Shown here: piece after piece, positions 41,887 to 52,942 of the stretch
Position numbering within the stretch: the stretch's first letter is position 1
Layout of the letters: each line of letters begins with the position of its first letter
Assembly (NCBI RefSeq): GCF_051900535.1
Contig: NZ_JBHZGI010000006.1
Coordinates: 62,001-126,000 of the forward strand
Direction of reading: 5' to 3'
DNA: 64,000 nt
Source of the DNA: Frateuria_A sp051900535
Lineage (GTDB): Bacteria; Pseudomonadota; Gammaproteobacteria; Xanthomonadales; Rhodanobacteraceae
Program-made: the position numbers and the translations under genes
Notes under the pieces: generated by a model
Told to the model about the DNA's origin: nothing
The model's database searches: none
What the model saw: the letters and a program-made list of their open reading frames with translations, nothing else

Positions 41887-41915
41887 TGCGCGCTTTCCTC
41901 CAGGCCTCCTCCGCC

Positions 41916-42944
41916 ATGTCCGACGCCCTCACCTACCGCGCCGCCGGCGTCGATATCGACGCGGGCAATGCCGTGGTCGAACGCATCAAGCCGCTGGTCA
42001 AGCGCACCTTCCGCCCGGAAGTGATGGGGGGACTGGGCGGTTTCGGCGGCCTGTTCGACCTGGCCGGCCGCTACAGGGAGCCGGTGCTGGTGTCCGGTAC
42101 CGACGGCGTGGGCACCAAGCTCAAGCTTGCGCAGCAGCTGGGCCGCCACGACACCATCGGCATCGACCTGGTCGGCATGTGCGTCAACGACGTGCTGGTG
42201 CAGGGCGCCGAGCCGCTGTTCTTCCTGGACTACTTCGCCACCGGCAAGCTGGACGTGGACACGACCGTCGCGGTCGTGGGCGGCATCGCCAGGGGTTGCG
42301 AGCTTGCCGGCTGCGCACTGATCGGTGGCGAGACGGCCGAGATGCCGGACATGTATCCGCCGGGCGAATACGACCTGGCCGGTTTTACGGTCGGCGCGGT
42401 TGAAAAGTCGCAGCTGCTCTCGGGCGAGGCGATCGCCGCCGGCGACGTGATCCTCGGCGTGGCGTCTTCGGGCCCGCATTCGAACGGCTATTCGCTGGTC
42501 CGCAAGATCGTCGAGCGCGCCGGCAGCCCGCTCGATCTCGATCTCGGCGGCGTGAAGCTCGCCGACGCGCTGATGGCGCCGACCACGATCTACGTCAAGC
42601 CGATGCTGGAGCTGCTGAAGAACCAGCCCGTGCACGGCATGGCGCACATCACCGGCGGCGGCCTGAAGGAGAACATCATCCGTGTGGTGCCCGATGGCCT
42701 GGGCCTGGCGCTCGACGCGAACGCGATCGTGCTGCCGCCGGTGTTCGACTGGCTGATGCGCGAAGGCAAGGTCGCGCGCGAAGAGATGTGGCGCACGTTC
42801 AACTGCGGCGTGGGCTTCACGGTGATCCTCCCGCGCGACGCGGTCGATGGCGCGACCTCGCTGCTGGCGAAGCATGGCCTGGCCAGTCGCGTGATCGGTG
42901 AGGTCGTCAAGGCGCAGGGCGACGAGCGCGTCCACATCGGCTGA
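41916..42944 (+). CDS. purM: Phosphoribosylformylglycinamidine cyclo-ligase
   Basis: PurM (AIR synthetase) closes the imidazole ring in step five of purine synthesis. From ATG 41916 the product is 342 residues. It shows AGVDIDAGNAVVERIKPLVK, GGFGGLFDL, the ATP-binding segment VSGTDGVGTKLKLA, the loop GIDLVGMCVNDVLVQGAEPL, and the second-half motif HITGGGLKENIIRV. purN follows 107 bp downstream, as in the common purMN unit. The longer open frame from 41643 extends into the divergent gene and is not used. Confidence 0.97.
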   Translation: MSDALTYRAAGVDIDAGNAVVERIKPLVKRTFRPEVMGGLGGFGGLFDLAGRYREPVLVSGTDGVGTKLKLAQQLGRHDTIGIDLVGMCVNDVLVQGAEPLFFLDYFATGKLDVDTTVAVVGGIARGCELAGCALIGGETAEMPDMYPPGEYDLAGFTVGAVEKSQLLSGEAIAAGDVILGVASSGPHSNGYSLVRKIVERAGSPLDLDLGGVKLADALMAPTTIYVKPMLELLKNQPVHGMAHITGGGLKENIIRVVPDGLGLALDANAIVLPPVFDWLMREGKVAREEMWRTFNCGVGFTVILPRDAVDGATSLLAKHGLASRVIGEVVKAQGDERVHIG

Positions 42945-43051
42945 AACAGAAAAACCGTTTGCCCTGAGCGCAGGCGCGCAGCGCCGAAGTCCAAAGGCGG
43001 CTCACATACGGCCCCGCGGGTCGATGCCCAGGGCGAACGGCAGAGACAAAC

Positions 43052-43717
43052 ATGCCCCATCCTCTCCGTATCGCCGTCCTCGCCTCCGGACGCGGCAGCA
43101 ACCTCGCCGCCTTGCTCGCCGCGCGCGAGCGCGGTGAGCTGGCCGCCGAGTTCGTGCTAGTGGCGAGCGACAAGACCACCGCCGGCGCCCTGCGGCTGGC
43201 CGAAGACGCGGGCATCCCCACGCTGGTGCTCGACCCGAAGGCTTATCCGGACCGCCGCGCATTCGACCTGGACCTCTTCGGCCGGCTCGCCGCCAGCGGC
43301 GCCGAGTTGGTCGTGCTGGCGGGTTTCATGCGCATCCTCGATGGCGAGGCGATCGCCCCCTGGGCCGGCCGCATGCTCAACATCCACCCTTCGCTGCTGC
43401 CCAGATACCGCGGCCTGCACACGCACCGGCGCGCGCTGGAAGCCGGCGACCTGGAGCACGGAGCCAGCGTGCACTTCGTCACCGCCGAACTCGATGGCGG
43501 CCCGGTGGTGGCGCAGGCAGTGTTGAGGATCGAGCCGAACGAAGACGAACACCGACTGGCGCAACGCCTGCTGCCGCTGGAACATCGTCTGTTGCCGTCG
43601 GTAGTGAGGTTGATCGCCGAGGGCCGCCTGGCCTGGCGCGACGATGGCCCCTGGCTGGACGGCGCGCCACTGAACGCGCCGCTGCGGCTTACCGAACGCG
43701 GGCTCGCGCTGGCCTGA
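43052..43717 (+). CDS. purN: Phosphoribosylglycinamide formyltransferase
   Basis: PurN transfers a formyl group from 10-formyltetrahydrofolate to GAR in purine synthesis. The 221-residue enzyme has the phosphate-binding ASGRGSNLAALLAA at the N-terminus, the catalytic-core stretch LVVLAGFMRILDG, MLNIHPSLLPRYRGLHTHRR with the catalytic Asn-His pair, and HFVTAELDGGPVVAQAVL with the catalytic aspartate. It forms one transcription unit with purM and probably the DUF3108 gene (37 bp downstream). Confidence 0.97.
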   Translation: MPHPLRIAVLASGRGSNLAALLAARERGELAAEFVLVASDKTTAGALRLAEDAGIPTLVLDPKAYPDRRAFDLDLFGRLAASGAELVVLAGFMRILDGEAIAPWAGRMLNIHPSLLPRYRGLHTHRRALEAGDLEHGASVHFVTAELDGGPVVAQAVLRIEPNEDEHRLAQRLLPLEHRLLPSVVRLIAEGRLAWRDDGPWLDGAPLNAPLRLTERGLALA

Positions 43718-43754
43718 ATCCGATGTTCAGCGAGCCGCGGGCACACTGGACCCC

Positions 43755-44456
43755 ATGACTTTCCGCCATCTCCTGCGCCTCGGCGGCGCCCTGCTGCTGG
43801 CCAGCGCCAGCGGACTCGCCCTCGCCGCCCCGCCCAAGGCCTTCACCGCCACCTACCGCGTGCTGCGCGACGGCTCGCCGATGGGCGATGCCACCGTGAG
43901 CCTCACGCCGCTCGGCAACGGGCAATGGGCCTACAGCAAGCACCTGCGCGGCACCTCGGGCCTGGCCGCCCTGCTGGGGGCGAACCTGGACGAGGTTTCG
44001 CATTTCCGCTGGAAGGGCGACGTGCCCGAGGCGCTCAGCTACGACTACCGCCTCGACGCGGCGATCAAGTCCAAGCAGCGCCACGTCACGGTGGACTGGG
44101 GCAAGCACCAGGTCACGGTGGATGAAGGCAAGGGTGCGATCACCTATCCGACGCAGCCGGGGATGGTCGAGCGCAACACCACCGCGCTGGCGATCGGCCA
44201 GGCTCTGCGCGACGGGCAGAAGCAGATCGCGTTGCCCGTGGCGGTGAAGCAGGAAGTGGAGACGCAGCGGTTCAGGATCACCGGCAAGGAGAAGGTGACG
44301 GTGCCGGCCGGCAGCTTCGACGCCGTGCGGGTGGACCGTACCGACGCCGATCGCGGCTTCAGCGCCTGGTACGCACCCGATCGCTACCCATTGCCGGTGA
44401 AGCTGTCGCAGAAGGACGGCGGCAACCTGACGATGGAGCTGGTGAGCTTCCGGTAG
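43755..44456 (+). CDS. DUF3108 domain-containing exported protein
   Basis: The 233-residue protein has a signal peptide (LLRLGGALLLASASGLALA) and one DUF3108 domain with FTATYRVLRDGSPMGDATVS, YSKHLRGTSGLAALLG, RVDRTDADRGFSAWYAPDRYP and the C-terminal VKLSQKDGGNLTMELVSF. The domain is an outer-membrane or periplasmic beta-rich fold of unknown function. It is regularly found downstream of purMN in Gammaproteobacteria, as here. No link to purine synthesis is known to me. Confidence 0.9.
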   Translation: MTFRHLLRLGGALLLASASGLALAAPPKAFTATYRVLRDGSPMGDATVSLTPLGNGQWAYSKHLRGTSGLAALLGANLDEVSHFRWKGDVPEALSYDYRLDAAIKSKQRHVTVDWGKHQVTVDEGKGAITYPTQPGMVERNTTALAIGQALRDGQKQIALPVAVKQEVETQRFRITGKEKVTVPAGSFDAVRVDRTDADRGFSAWYAPDRYPLPVKLSQKDGGNLTMELVSFR

Positions 44457-44463
44457 CCGCGTT

Positions 44464-44515
44464 CCCGGGTTTCGAATTCTCGAGCCCCCAAGGGAAAAGC
44501 GAGCAAAAACCCGGG
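44464..44515. other. Inverted repeat between convergent DUF3108 and murA genes
   Basis: CCCGGGTTT (44464-44472) is repeated inverted as AAACCCGGG (44507-44515) with a 34-base loop. It lies in the 102-bp gap between convergent genes and may help end both transcripts, but there is no U-tract. Confidence 0.35.
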
Positions 44516-44558
44516 TCCCGTTCGCCGCACGAGCGGCACACTTTGGCGGTTGCGAGCG

Positions 44559-45818
44559 TCAGCTCGGCAGACGGCGGATTCTCGCGCCGAGCACACCAAG
44601 CTTCTCCTCGATGTTCTCGTAACCGCGATCGATGTGGTACACGCGGTCGACCGTCGTATCGCCATGCGCCACCAGACCTGCCAGCACCAGGCAGGCGGAA
44701 GCGCGCAGGTCGGTGGCCATGATCGGCGCACCGCTCATGTGTTCCACGCCCTGGATGATCGCGGTGTTGCCTTCGAGCCGAATGTCCGCGCCCAGGCGCT
44801 TGAGCTCCTGGGCGTGCATGAAGCGGTTCTCGAACACCGTCTCGGTGATGACGCCCACGCCCTCGGCCACGCAGTTGAGCGCGGTGAACTGCGCCTGCAT
44901 GTCGGTCGGAAAGGCCGGGTACGGGGCGGTGACGATATTGACCGCCTTCGGACGGCGGCCGCCCATGTCCAGTTCGATCCAGTCAGGACCGGTGCAGATA
45001 TGCGCGCCGGCCTCCTCCAGCTTGGCCAGCACCGCGTCCATCGTTCCGGCGCGGGCGCCGCGGGCGCGCACCTTGCCGCCGGTCATCGCCGCGCCGACAA
45101 GGAACGTGCCGGTCTCGATGCGGTCGGGCAGCACTTCGTACTCGGCGCCCTCGAGGCGCTCGACGCCATGGATCACCAGGGTCGCGGTGCCGATGCCCTC
45201 GATGCGCGCGCCCATCGCCACCAGGCAGTTGGCCAGGTCGACCACCTCGGGTTCCTGCGCGGCGTTCTCGATGATCGTGGTGCCGTCGGCCAGCGTGGCG
45301 GCCATCAGGATGTTCTCGGTGCCGGTGACGGTCACCATGTCCATCGCGATGCGCGCGCCCTTGAGGCGTTTGGCGCGGGCACGGATATAGCCGTTTTCCA
45401 CGGTCACCTCGGCACCCAGCGCCCGCAGGCCGCGGATGTGCTGGTCGACCGGGCGCGAGCCGATCGCGCAACCGCCGGGGAGCGAGACTTCCGCCTCGCC
45501 GAAGCGTGCCACCAGCGGGCCGAGCACCAGGATCGAGGCGCGCATCGTGCGCACCAGGTCGTACGGCGCCACGTGGCTTTCGATGGTGCGCGGATCGACG
45601 TGCATCTTCATGCGGTCGTCGAGCACCAGGTTGACGCCCATGCGGCCGAGCAACTCGATGAAGGTGGTCACGTCGTGCAGGTGCGGCACGTTGGAGATCG
45701 TCACCGGGCCGTCGGCCAGCAGGCAGGCGGCGAGGATCGGCAACACGGCGTTCTTGGCGCCGGAAATGGCGACTTCGCCATGGAGCGGTTCGCCACCGCT
45801 GATCAGGATCTTGGCCAT
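44559..45818 (-). CDS. murA: UDP-N-acetylglucosamine 1-carboxyvinyltransferase
   Basis: MurA adds enolpyruvate to UDP-GlcNAc, the first committed step of peptidoglycan synthesis and the target of fosfomycin. From ATG 45818, after AAGGA, the product is 419 residues (MAKILISGGEPLHGEVAISG). The catalytic cysteine is present in LPGGCAIGSRPVDQH (about residue 116), so the enzyme should be fosfomycin-sensitive. Other blocks are KNAVLPILAACLL, VTVTGTENILMAA and HIDRGYENIEEKL. It follows the BolA-family gene, the murA-ibaG-type pair. Confidence 0.97.
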   Translation of the reverse strand: MAKILISGGEPLHGEVAISGAKNAVLPILAACLLADGPVTISNVPHLHDVTTFIELLGRMGVNLVLDDRMKMHVDPRTIESHVAPYDLVRTMRASILVLGPLVARFGEAEVSLPGGCAIGSRPVDQHIRGLRALGAEVTVENGYIRARAKRLKGARIAMDMVTVTGTENILMAATLADGTTIIENAAQEPEVVDLANCLVAMGARIEGIGTATLVIHGVERLEGAEYEVLPDRIETGTFLVGAAMTGGKVRARGARAGTMDAVLAKLEEAGAHICTGPDWIELDMGGRRPKAVNIVTAPYPAFPTDMQAQFTALNCVAEGVGVITETVFENRFMHAQELKRLGADIRLEGNTAIIQGVEHMSGAPIMATDLRASACLVLAGLVAHGDTTVDRVYHIDRGYENIEEKLGVLGARIRRLPS

Positions 45819-45859
45819 GTGGGTCCTTAAGCTTGGAGTGAGCGAAGCGAAGCGCAGCC

Positions 45860-46099
45860 TCAACGGCGCGCCGCGGCTTCCTCGGGAGTCAACGTCTTCA
45901 GCGCCAGCGCGTGGATCGCGCCGCCCATCAGCTCGCCCAGCGTGGCGTAGACCATGCGGTGGCGCGCCAGCGGCAGCTTGCCGGCGAACTGGCTGGCCAC
46001 CACGGTGGCTTCGAAATGCACGCCGTCGTCACCGCTCACCTGCGCATTCGCGCCGGGCAGGCCGGTTTCGATCAGTGCCTGGATGCGGGCAGGGTCCAT
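45860..46099 (-). CDS. BolA/IbaG family protein
   Basis: This 79-residue BolA-fold protein starts at ATG 46099 (MDPARIQALIETGLPGANAQ) and contains HFEATVVASQFAGKLPLARHRMVYATLGELMGGAIHALALKT, with the conserved histidine used as Fe-S ligand with monothiol glutaredoxins. It corresponds in position to E. coli ibaG, upstream of murA. It is divergent from kdsD. Confidence 0.9.
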   Translation of the reverse strand: MDPARIQALIETGLPGANAQVSGDDGVHFEATVVASQFAGKLPLARHRMVYATLGELMGGAIHALALKTLTPEEAAARR

Positions 46100-46255
46100 C
46101 GGAGGGGTCCATCGTCGGCGCGCGGGGCGCGGATTCACCAGGCTTGATGAATCCAGTGCGCGGCCATATGACGCTAAAATGCGGATATGCCATGGTAATG
46201 GAAATCCCGTGGCACAGAAATGCCGAAGGCCGCCGGCCACCCCAGCAGAGACCCC

Positions 46256-47263
46256 ATGAACGCACGCATCGCCCCGCCCGTCGCCAAGCTGGACCCGGAC
46301 GCCATCGCCCGCAGCGGGCGCATGGTAATCGCCACGGAAGCGGCCGCGATCCGCGCGCTCGAACCGCGAGTGGACGCCAGCTTCGTGGAGGCCTGCCGGC
46401 TGATCCTGGCTTGCCGCGGGCGCCTGGTGGTCACCGGCATGGGCAAGTCCGGCCACATCGGGCGCAAGATCGCCGCCACCCTGGCCTCCACCGGTACGCC
46501 CTCGTTCTTCGTGCACCCGGGCGAGGCCAGCCACGGCGACCTGGGCATGATCCAGCCCGACGACGTGGTGCTGGCACTGTCGAATTCCGGCGAGACGGAT
46601 GAACTGTTGTTCATCCTGCCGGTCATCAAGCGCCAGGGCATCCCGCTGATCGCCATGACCGGCAACCCGAAGTCGTCGCTGGCGCACCAGGCGGACGTGC
46701 ACCTCGACGCCAGCATTTCCAGCGAGGCCTGCCCACTCGGCCTGGCCCCCACCGCCAGCACCACCGCGGCGCTGGTGATGGGCGATGCGCTGGCAATCGC
46801 GCTGCTCGAGGCGCGCGGTTTCACGGCCGAGGATTTTGCCCGCTCGCACCCGGCCGGCAGCCTCGGCCGCCGCCTGCTGCTGCACATCAGCGACATCATG
46901 CACACCGGCGAGGGCATCCCGATGATCGCACCGGATGCCAGCCTCACCGAGGCGCTGATGGAAATGACCCGCAAGCACCTGGGCATGACCGCGGTGGTCG
47001 ACGCCGAGCGCCGCTTGCTCGGCGTGTTCACCGACGGCGACCTGCGCCGCGCGCTCGACGACGAGGACGTGAACCTGCGCGGCGCGAGCGTCCAGGCGCT
47101 GATGACCCGCGGTCCGAAGACGATCACCTCCGACAAGCTCGCCATCGAAGCGGCGCAGCTGATGGAGAAACACCAGATCCACGCATTGCTGGTGGTGGAC
47201 GAGCAGCAGCGCGTGGTCGGCGCGCTGAACATCCACGACCTGCTCCGCGCCCGCGTGGTCTGA
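46256..47263 (+). CDS. kdsD: D-arabinose 5-phosphate isomerase
   Basis: KdsD makes arabinose-5-phosphate, the first precursor of the LPS sugar Kdo. The 335-residue protein starts at ATG 46256. It has a sugar-isomerase (SIS) domain (about residues 40-180: VVTGMGKSGHIGRKIAATLASTGTPSFF, LSNSGETDELL, GNPKSSLA) and two CBS domains (TAVVDAERRLLGVFTDGDLRR and VVDEQQRVVGALNIHDLLRA). kdsC, lptC, lptA and lptB follow in order. Confidence 0.95.
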   Translation: MNARIAPPVAKLDPDAIARSGRMVIATEAAAIRALEPRVDASFVEACRLILACRGRLVVTGMGKSGHIGRKIAATLASTGTPSFFVHPGEASHGDLGMIQPDDVVLALSNSGETDELLFILPVIKRQGIPLIAMTGNPKSSLAHQADVHLDASISSEACPLGLAPTASTTAALVMGDALAIALLEARGFTAEDFARSHPAGSLGRRLLLHISDIMHTGEGIPMIAPDASLTEALMEMTRKHLGMTAVVDAERRLLGVFTDGDLRRALDDEDVNLRGASVQALMTRGPKTITSDKLAIEAAQLMEKHQIHALLVVDEQQRVVGALNIHDLLRARVV

Positions 47264-47366
47264 TCCAGGGGCGCAGACGAGGGCCGGGACCGTCGACAGT
47301 CCGCAACCCCACATTCCCGCCCTGCCTGTGCCCGGCCCTCATTTCCGTTTCCCCGCGCTGACGACC

Positions 47367-47909
47367 ATGCCCTATCTCGCCAACCTCCCCGCCGACCTGC
47401 TCGCCCGCGCCGCCGGCATCCGCCTGGCCGTATTCGACGTGGACGGCACGCTGACCGACGGACGGCTGTACTACGGCGAGGATGGTCGCGAGACCAAGGT
47501 GTTCTTCGTGCAGGACGGCCTGGGCCTGAAGCGCCTGCAGGTGCACGGTGTGCAGGTGGCGATCATCAGTGCGCGGATCAGCCACCCGGTGGCGCTGCGC
47601 GCCGAAGAACTGGGGATTACCCACGTCTACCAGGGCCAGGGCGACAAGCGCGTCTGCCTGCTCGAACTGCTCGACGCGCTTAAGCTCGCGCCCGAGCAGG
47701 TCGCTTTCGTCGGCGACGACCTTCCCGACCTTCCGGCCATGCGCATCGCCGGACTCGCCGTGGCCGTGGCCAATGCCCACCCATGGGTGATCGAGCAGGC
47801 GCAGTGGACCACCAGCCGTGCTGGTGGCCAGGGTGGCGCGCGCGAGGTCTGCGACCTGATCCTGCATGCGCAGGGCAAGGCCGGCAACGAGAAGGAGCGC
47901 TGGCGGTGA
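47367..47909 (+). CDS. kdsC: 3-deoxy-D-manno-octulosonate 8-phosphate phosphatase
   Basis: KdsC removes phosphate from Kdo-8-phosphate. The 180-residue C0-type HAD enzyme starts at ATG 47367. It contains LAVFDVDGTLTDGRLYYG (catalytic aspartates), KVFFVQDGLGLKRLQ, VAIISAR, VYQGQGDKRVCL and VAFVGDDLPDLPAM. Its stop overlaps the GTG start of lptC (GTGA), so the two are translationally coupled. Confidence 0.95.
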   Translation: MPYLANLPADLLARAAGIRLAVFDVDGTLTDGRLYYGEDGRETKVFFVQDGLGLKRLQVHGVQVAIISARISHPVALRAEELGITHVYQGQGDKRVCLLELLDALKLAPEQVAFVGDDLPDLPAMRIAGLAVAVANAHPWVIEQAQWTTSRAGGQGGAREVCDLILHAQGKAGNEKERWR

Positions 47910-48502
47910 GGGAGTGGCTGCGCGACCGTCGCCTCGCGGCGGCCATCGTCGTGGTCGCGCTGCTGGCCGGCACGGCCCAACTGCTGTTGTGGTGGATCGG
48001 CCCCCCGCCGAAGGTCAACGAGTTCGTCGGTCCGCCGCGCTCGGGCTATACGCTGACCGACTTCAAGCTGACCCAGTACGGCACCGACGGCCTTCCCAGT
48101 TTCCTGATCCAGGCACCCCAGCTGGAGCGGCGCGAGGGCGACGAGTCGCTGTATATCAACGCGCCCGAGTTCCGCCTTCCTTCCAATCAGCCGGCCGTGC
48201 CCGACTGGCTCGGGCATTCGCTGTACGGCTGGGTCAACAACGAGGGGAGCCTGCTCAAACTGCAGGGCCCGGTGCATCTGGAGCGTGCCGCGTTCGACGA
48301 CACGCCAAGGACCACGATCGACACCGCCGAAGTCACCGCCTGGCCCAAGCAAAACCGCCTCGAGACCGCCGCGCCGGCGCAGCTGGTGCAGGGCGGCACT
48401 AGAATCCACGGCGTCGGCATGCGCGCCGACCTCAACGACAAACACCTGGAGCTGCTCGATGACGTCCATGCCACGTTCCCGCCCCGCCAGCATGCGCGCT
48501 AG
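47906..48502 (+). CDS. lptC: LPS export protein LptC
   Basis: LptC is the bitopic inner-membrane subunit that passes LPS from LptB2FG to LptA. The 198-residue product starts at GTG 47906 (the only start codon in frame before the anchor), within GTGA overlapping the kdsC stop. GAAGGAG lies nine bases upstream. One transmembrane helix (LAAAIVVVALLAGTAQLLLWW) is followed by a periplasmic beta-jellyroll. Although sequence identity in this family is low, position between kdsC and lptA makes the call secure. Confidence 0.9.
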   Translation: MREWLRDRRLAAAIVVVALLAGTAQLLLWWIGPPPKVNEFVGPPRSGYTLTDFKLTQYGTDGLPSFLIQAPQLERREGDESLYINAPEFRLPSNQPAVPDWLGHSLYGWVNNEGSLLKLQGPVHLERAAFDDTPRTTIDTAEVTAWPKQNRLETAAPAQLVQGGTRIHGVGMRADLNDKHLELLDDVHATFPPRQHAR

Positions 48503-49061
48503 CGCGGCGTTGGTCCTGCTGGGCCTGACGGTGCTGGCACCGGTGCAGGCCAAGCGCACCGACCGCGACCAGCCGATGGACGTGCAGGCCTCGCACTTCG
48601 ACGGTTTCCGCAAGCCCAACAGCACCACCACGCTCAAGGGCAACGTGGTGATCACCCAGGGCTCGCTCAAAGCCACCGGCGACCTGGCCAAGGTTCACTT
48701 CGACGCCAACGCCGAGATCGACAGCGTCGTGTTGACCGGCAGCCCCGCACACCTCCAGCAGCTGGACGACAACGGCAACCTGATGCAGGGCGACGCGGCC
48801 ACCATCGACTACAAGGTGGCCAAGGACTACGCCGTGCTGCAGGGCCATGCCTCGATCACCCAGCAGGGCCGTGGCGAGGCGCACGGCGATCGACTCACCT
48901 ACAACACCCAGACCAGCGAAATGACCGGCGACAGCGGCGGCGACGGTCGCGTGCACATGATCTTCAAGCCCCAACCCAAGTCGGGAACCGCCGCGCCTGC
49001 CGCGGCCCCGGCCCCGGCCACCAGTGCACCCGCGCCCGCCACCAGCACCGGGCAGCCCTGA
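48459..49061 (+). CDS. lptA: LPS transport periplasmic protein LptA
   Basis: LptA forms the periplasmic bridge for LPS. From ATG 48459, seven bases after GGAG, the product is 200 residues and overlaps the end of lptC by 44 bases. ATGs at 48468 and 48492 are alternatives. The signal peptide is ALVLLGLTVLAPVQA. The OstA-like jellyroll has QPMDVQASHFDGFRKPNSTT, GNVVITQGSLKATGDLAKVH and LVYNTQTS-type AHGDRLTYNTQTSEMTG. The tail is rich in Ala-Pro and likely disordered. Confidence 0.93.
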   Translation: MTSMPRSRPASMRASAALVLLGLTVLAPVQAKRTDRDQPMDVQASHFDGFRKPNSTTTLKGNVVITQGSLKATGDLAKVHFDANAEIDSVVLTGSPAHLQQLDDNGNLMQGDAATIDYKVAKDYAVLQGHASITQQGRGEAHGDRLTYNTQTSEMTGDSGGDGRVHMIFKPQPKSGTAAPAAAPAPATSAPAPATSTGQP

Positions 49062-49064
49062 CCG

Positions 49065-49784
<720 letters not shown>

Positions 49785-49884
49785 AGCGGTGATGTGACGC
49801 AGGGACCGTCGGAGCCTGCCATCGCTATGGTCGCGTCACACCCACCGGGGTAGGATGACCGCAAGTCTCTCCCCAACGGCTGGC

Positions 49885-51324
<1,440 letters not shown>

Positions 51325-51455
51325 CCGGCGCCTGAAACCCACCACTTGGAACCGGCCCGAACGATCCCATACCGAATGAAGACCGGCATGCCGGCACCAA
51401 TCACCGGCATGCGAACCCGCCGCCCCACGGCGGCCTGTACCAGAGGAGGCGCCCC

Positions 51456-51779
51456 ATGCAGTTCCAACTCACCGGCCAGCAGATCGAAGTCACCCCCGCC
51501 CTGCGTGCGCATGCCGAATCCCGGCTCGATCGCCTGACCCGCCTCGACGAACGGTGCCTGGGCCTGAGCATGGTGCTGTCGATCGACAAGCTGCAGCACT
51601 GCGCCGACGCCACCCTCAGCACCACCGGTGCCGCCCTGCATGCGGCGGCCTGCGGCGCCGACATGTATGCCTCCATCGACATGGTGTTCGACAAGCTCGC
51701 CGCGCAACTGCGCCGCCACCGCGACAAGGTGACCGACAAGCATCAGCAGGAAGCCCGGGAAGCGCGCCAGATCGGCTGA
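51456..51779 (+). CDS. hpf: Ribosome hibernation promoting factor (short HPF)
   Basis: The 107-residue protein of the HPF/YfiA family starts at ATG 51456 after GAGGAGG. It has the beta-alpha-beta fold sequence MQFQLTGQQIEVTPALRAHA, ADATLSTTGAALHAAACGAD and the helix MYASIDMVFDKLAAQLRRHRDK with conserved basic residues. It promotes 100S ribosome dimers in stationary phase. It follows rpoN as usual. An intrinsic terminator comes next, so it closes the kdsD-to-hpf operon. Confidence 0.93.
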   Translation: MQFQLTGQQIEVTPALRAHAESRLDRLTRLDERCLGLSMVLSIDKLQHCADATLSTTGAALHAAACGADMYASIDMVFDKLAAQLRRHRDKVTDKHQQEAREARQIG

Positions 51780-51801
51780 TCCGTCCCGCACCAGGCAAAG
51801 G

Positions 51802-51830
51802 AGACCCGCCCCGGTGGCGGGTCTTTTTTT
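51802..51830 (+). terminator. Intrinsic terminator after hpf
   Basis: The stem AGACCCGCC/GGCGGGTCT (51802-51810 and 51816-51824) with a 5-nt loop is followed by seven T. It separates the kds-lpt-rpoN-hpf block from the hprK-pts block, at the point where ptsN usually lies. Confidence 0.9.
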
Positions 51831-51986
51831 GCTCGAAGCGCGACACCACGGGCCAAGCCCCGCCGCGACCGCGGGAGGAAGATCCCGAGACAGGGGCGGA
51901 TAGCCGCCCTCGGGACGCCCGCCCAGTCCGCCCTCCCCCGCATAGCTGGCACAATGGCGCCCATTGCCACCCGGCAGGGACACCCC

Positions 51987-52937
51987 TTGGAACGCCTGAC
52001 CGCACGACAACTCTTCGACGGCGTCCACGAGCGCATGGGCCTGCGCTGGGTGGCAGGCATGCGTGGCGAAGGGCGCGTGCTCGAGCCTGGCGCCACCGCC
52101 ACGCGCCGCCCGTCGCTGATCGGCTACCTCAACGTGATCTACCCCAACAAGGTGCAGATCATCGGTACCGAGGAACTCAACTGGCTGGACAGCCTGGATT
52201 CGCGCCAGCGTTGGGAAGCGATGCACAAGATCGCCGCCTACCAGCCGGTGGCACTGATCGTGACCAAGGACCAGACCATTCCGTCGGACCTGCGCGAGGT
52301 GGCCGAGGAGACCCACACTCCGCTGTGGATCAGCTCCAAGCGCGGCCACGAACTCCTGACCTGGATGCAGTACCACTTGGCGCGCCTGCTGGCGCCCCGG
52401 ATCACCCTGCACGGCGTGTTCCTGGAAGTGTTCTCGATCGGCGTGCTGATCACCGGCGAGTCCGGCTCGGGCAAGAGCGAGCTCGCGTTGGAGCTGATCA
52501 GCCGCGGCCACCGTCTGGTCGCCGATGACGCCACCGAGTTCACCCTGATCGCACCGGACGTGATCGACGGCACCTGCCCGGAGCTGTTGCAGGATCTCCT
52601 GGAAGTGCGCGGTCTGGGCGTACTCAACGTGCGCGAGATGTTCGGTCACACCGCGGTCAAGCATTCGAAATACCTGCGCCTGGTAGTCCACCTCAAACCC
52701 CTGCGCGAGGGCGAGGACATCGACGCGGCAACGCGCCTGACCGGCGACACCAGCCACCGCGAGATCCTGGAGGTCTCCGTGCCGATGATCACCATCCCGG
52801 TGGCCCCCGGCCGCAACCTGGCGGTACTGGTGGAAGCGGCGGTGCGCCACCATATGCTCAAGAGCAAGGGCATCGATCCCGCGCAAACCTTCATCGACCG
52901 CCAGGCGCACCAGATGCGCCGGCTTCCGCCGTGGTGA
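51987..52937 (+). CDS. hprK: HPr kinase/phosphorylase
   Basis: HprK phosphorylates HPr on its serine using ATP and can reverse this. A TTG start at 51987, seven bases after AGGGA, gives (M)ERLTARQLFDGVHERMGLRW and best matches the family. An ATG at 51954 adds 11 unrelated residues and has no ribosome binding site. Motifs are the P-loop GESGSGKSELALELISRG (about residue 155), the HPrK signature LLEVRGLGVLNVREMFG and the capping segment KHSKYLRLVVHL. rapZ follows with close spacing. Confidence 0.94.
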   Translation: MERLTARQLFDGVHERMGLRWVAGMRGEGRVLEPGATATRRPSLIGYLNVIYPNKVQIIGTEELNWLDSLDSRQRWEAMHKIAAYQPVALIVTKDQTIPSDLREVAEETHTPLWISSKRGHELLTWMQYHLARLLAPRITLHGVFLEVFSIGVLITGESGSGKSELALELISRGHRLVADDATEFTLIAPDVIDGTCPELLQDLLEVRGLGVLNVREMFGHTAVKHSKYLRLVVHLKPLREGEDIDAATRLTGDTSHREILEVSVPMITIPVAPGRNLAVLVEAAVRHHMLKSKGIDPAQTFIDRQAHQMRRLPPW

Positions 52938-52942
52938 AATCC

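Noticed and set aside
46145..46173. TTGATG-N17-TATGAC as the kdsD promoter
   Set aside because: The spacing is right, but the -10 is poor and several equally weak alternatives (for example TAAAAT nearby) exist.
51780..51986. A hidden ptsN between hpf and hprK
   Set aside because: No frame in this 207-base gap encodes EIIA-Ntr motifs, and a terminator occupies it.
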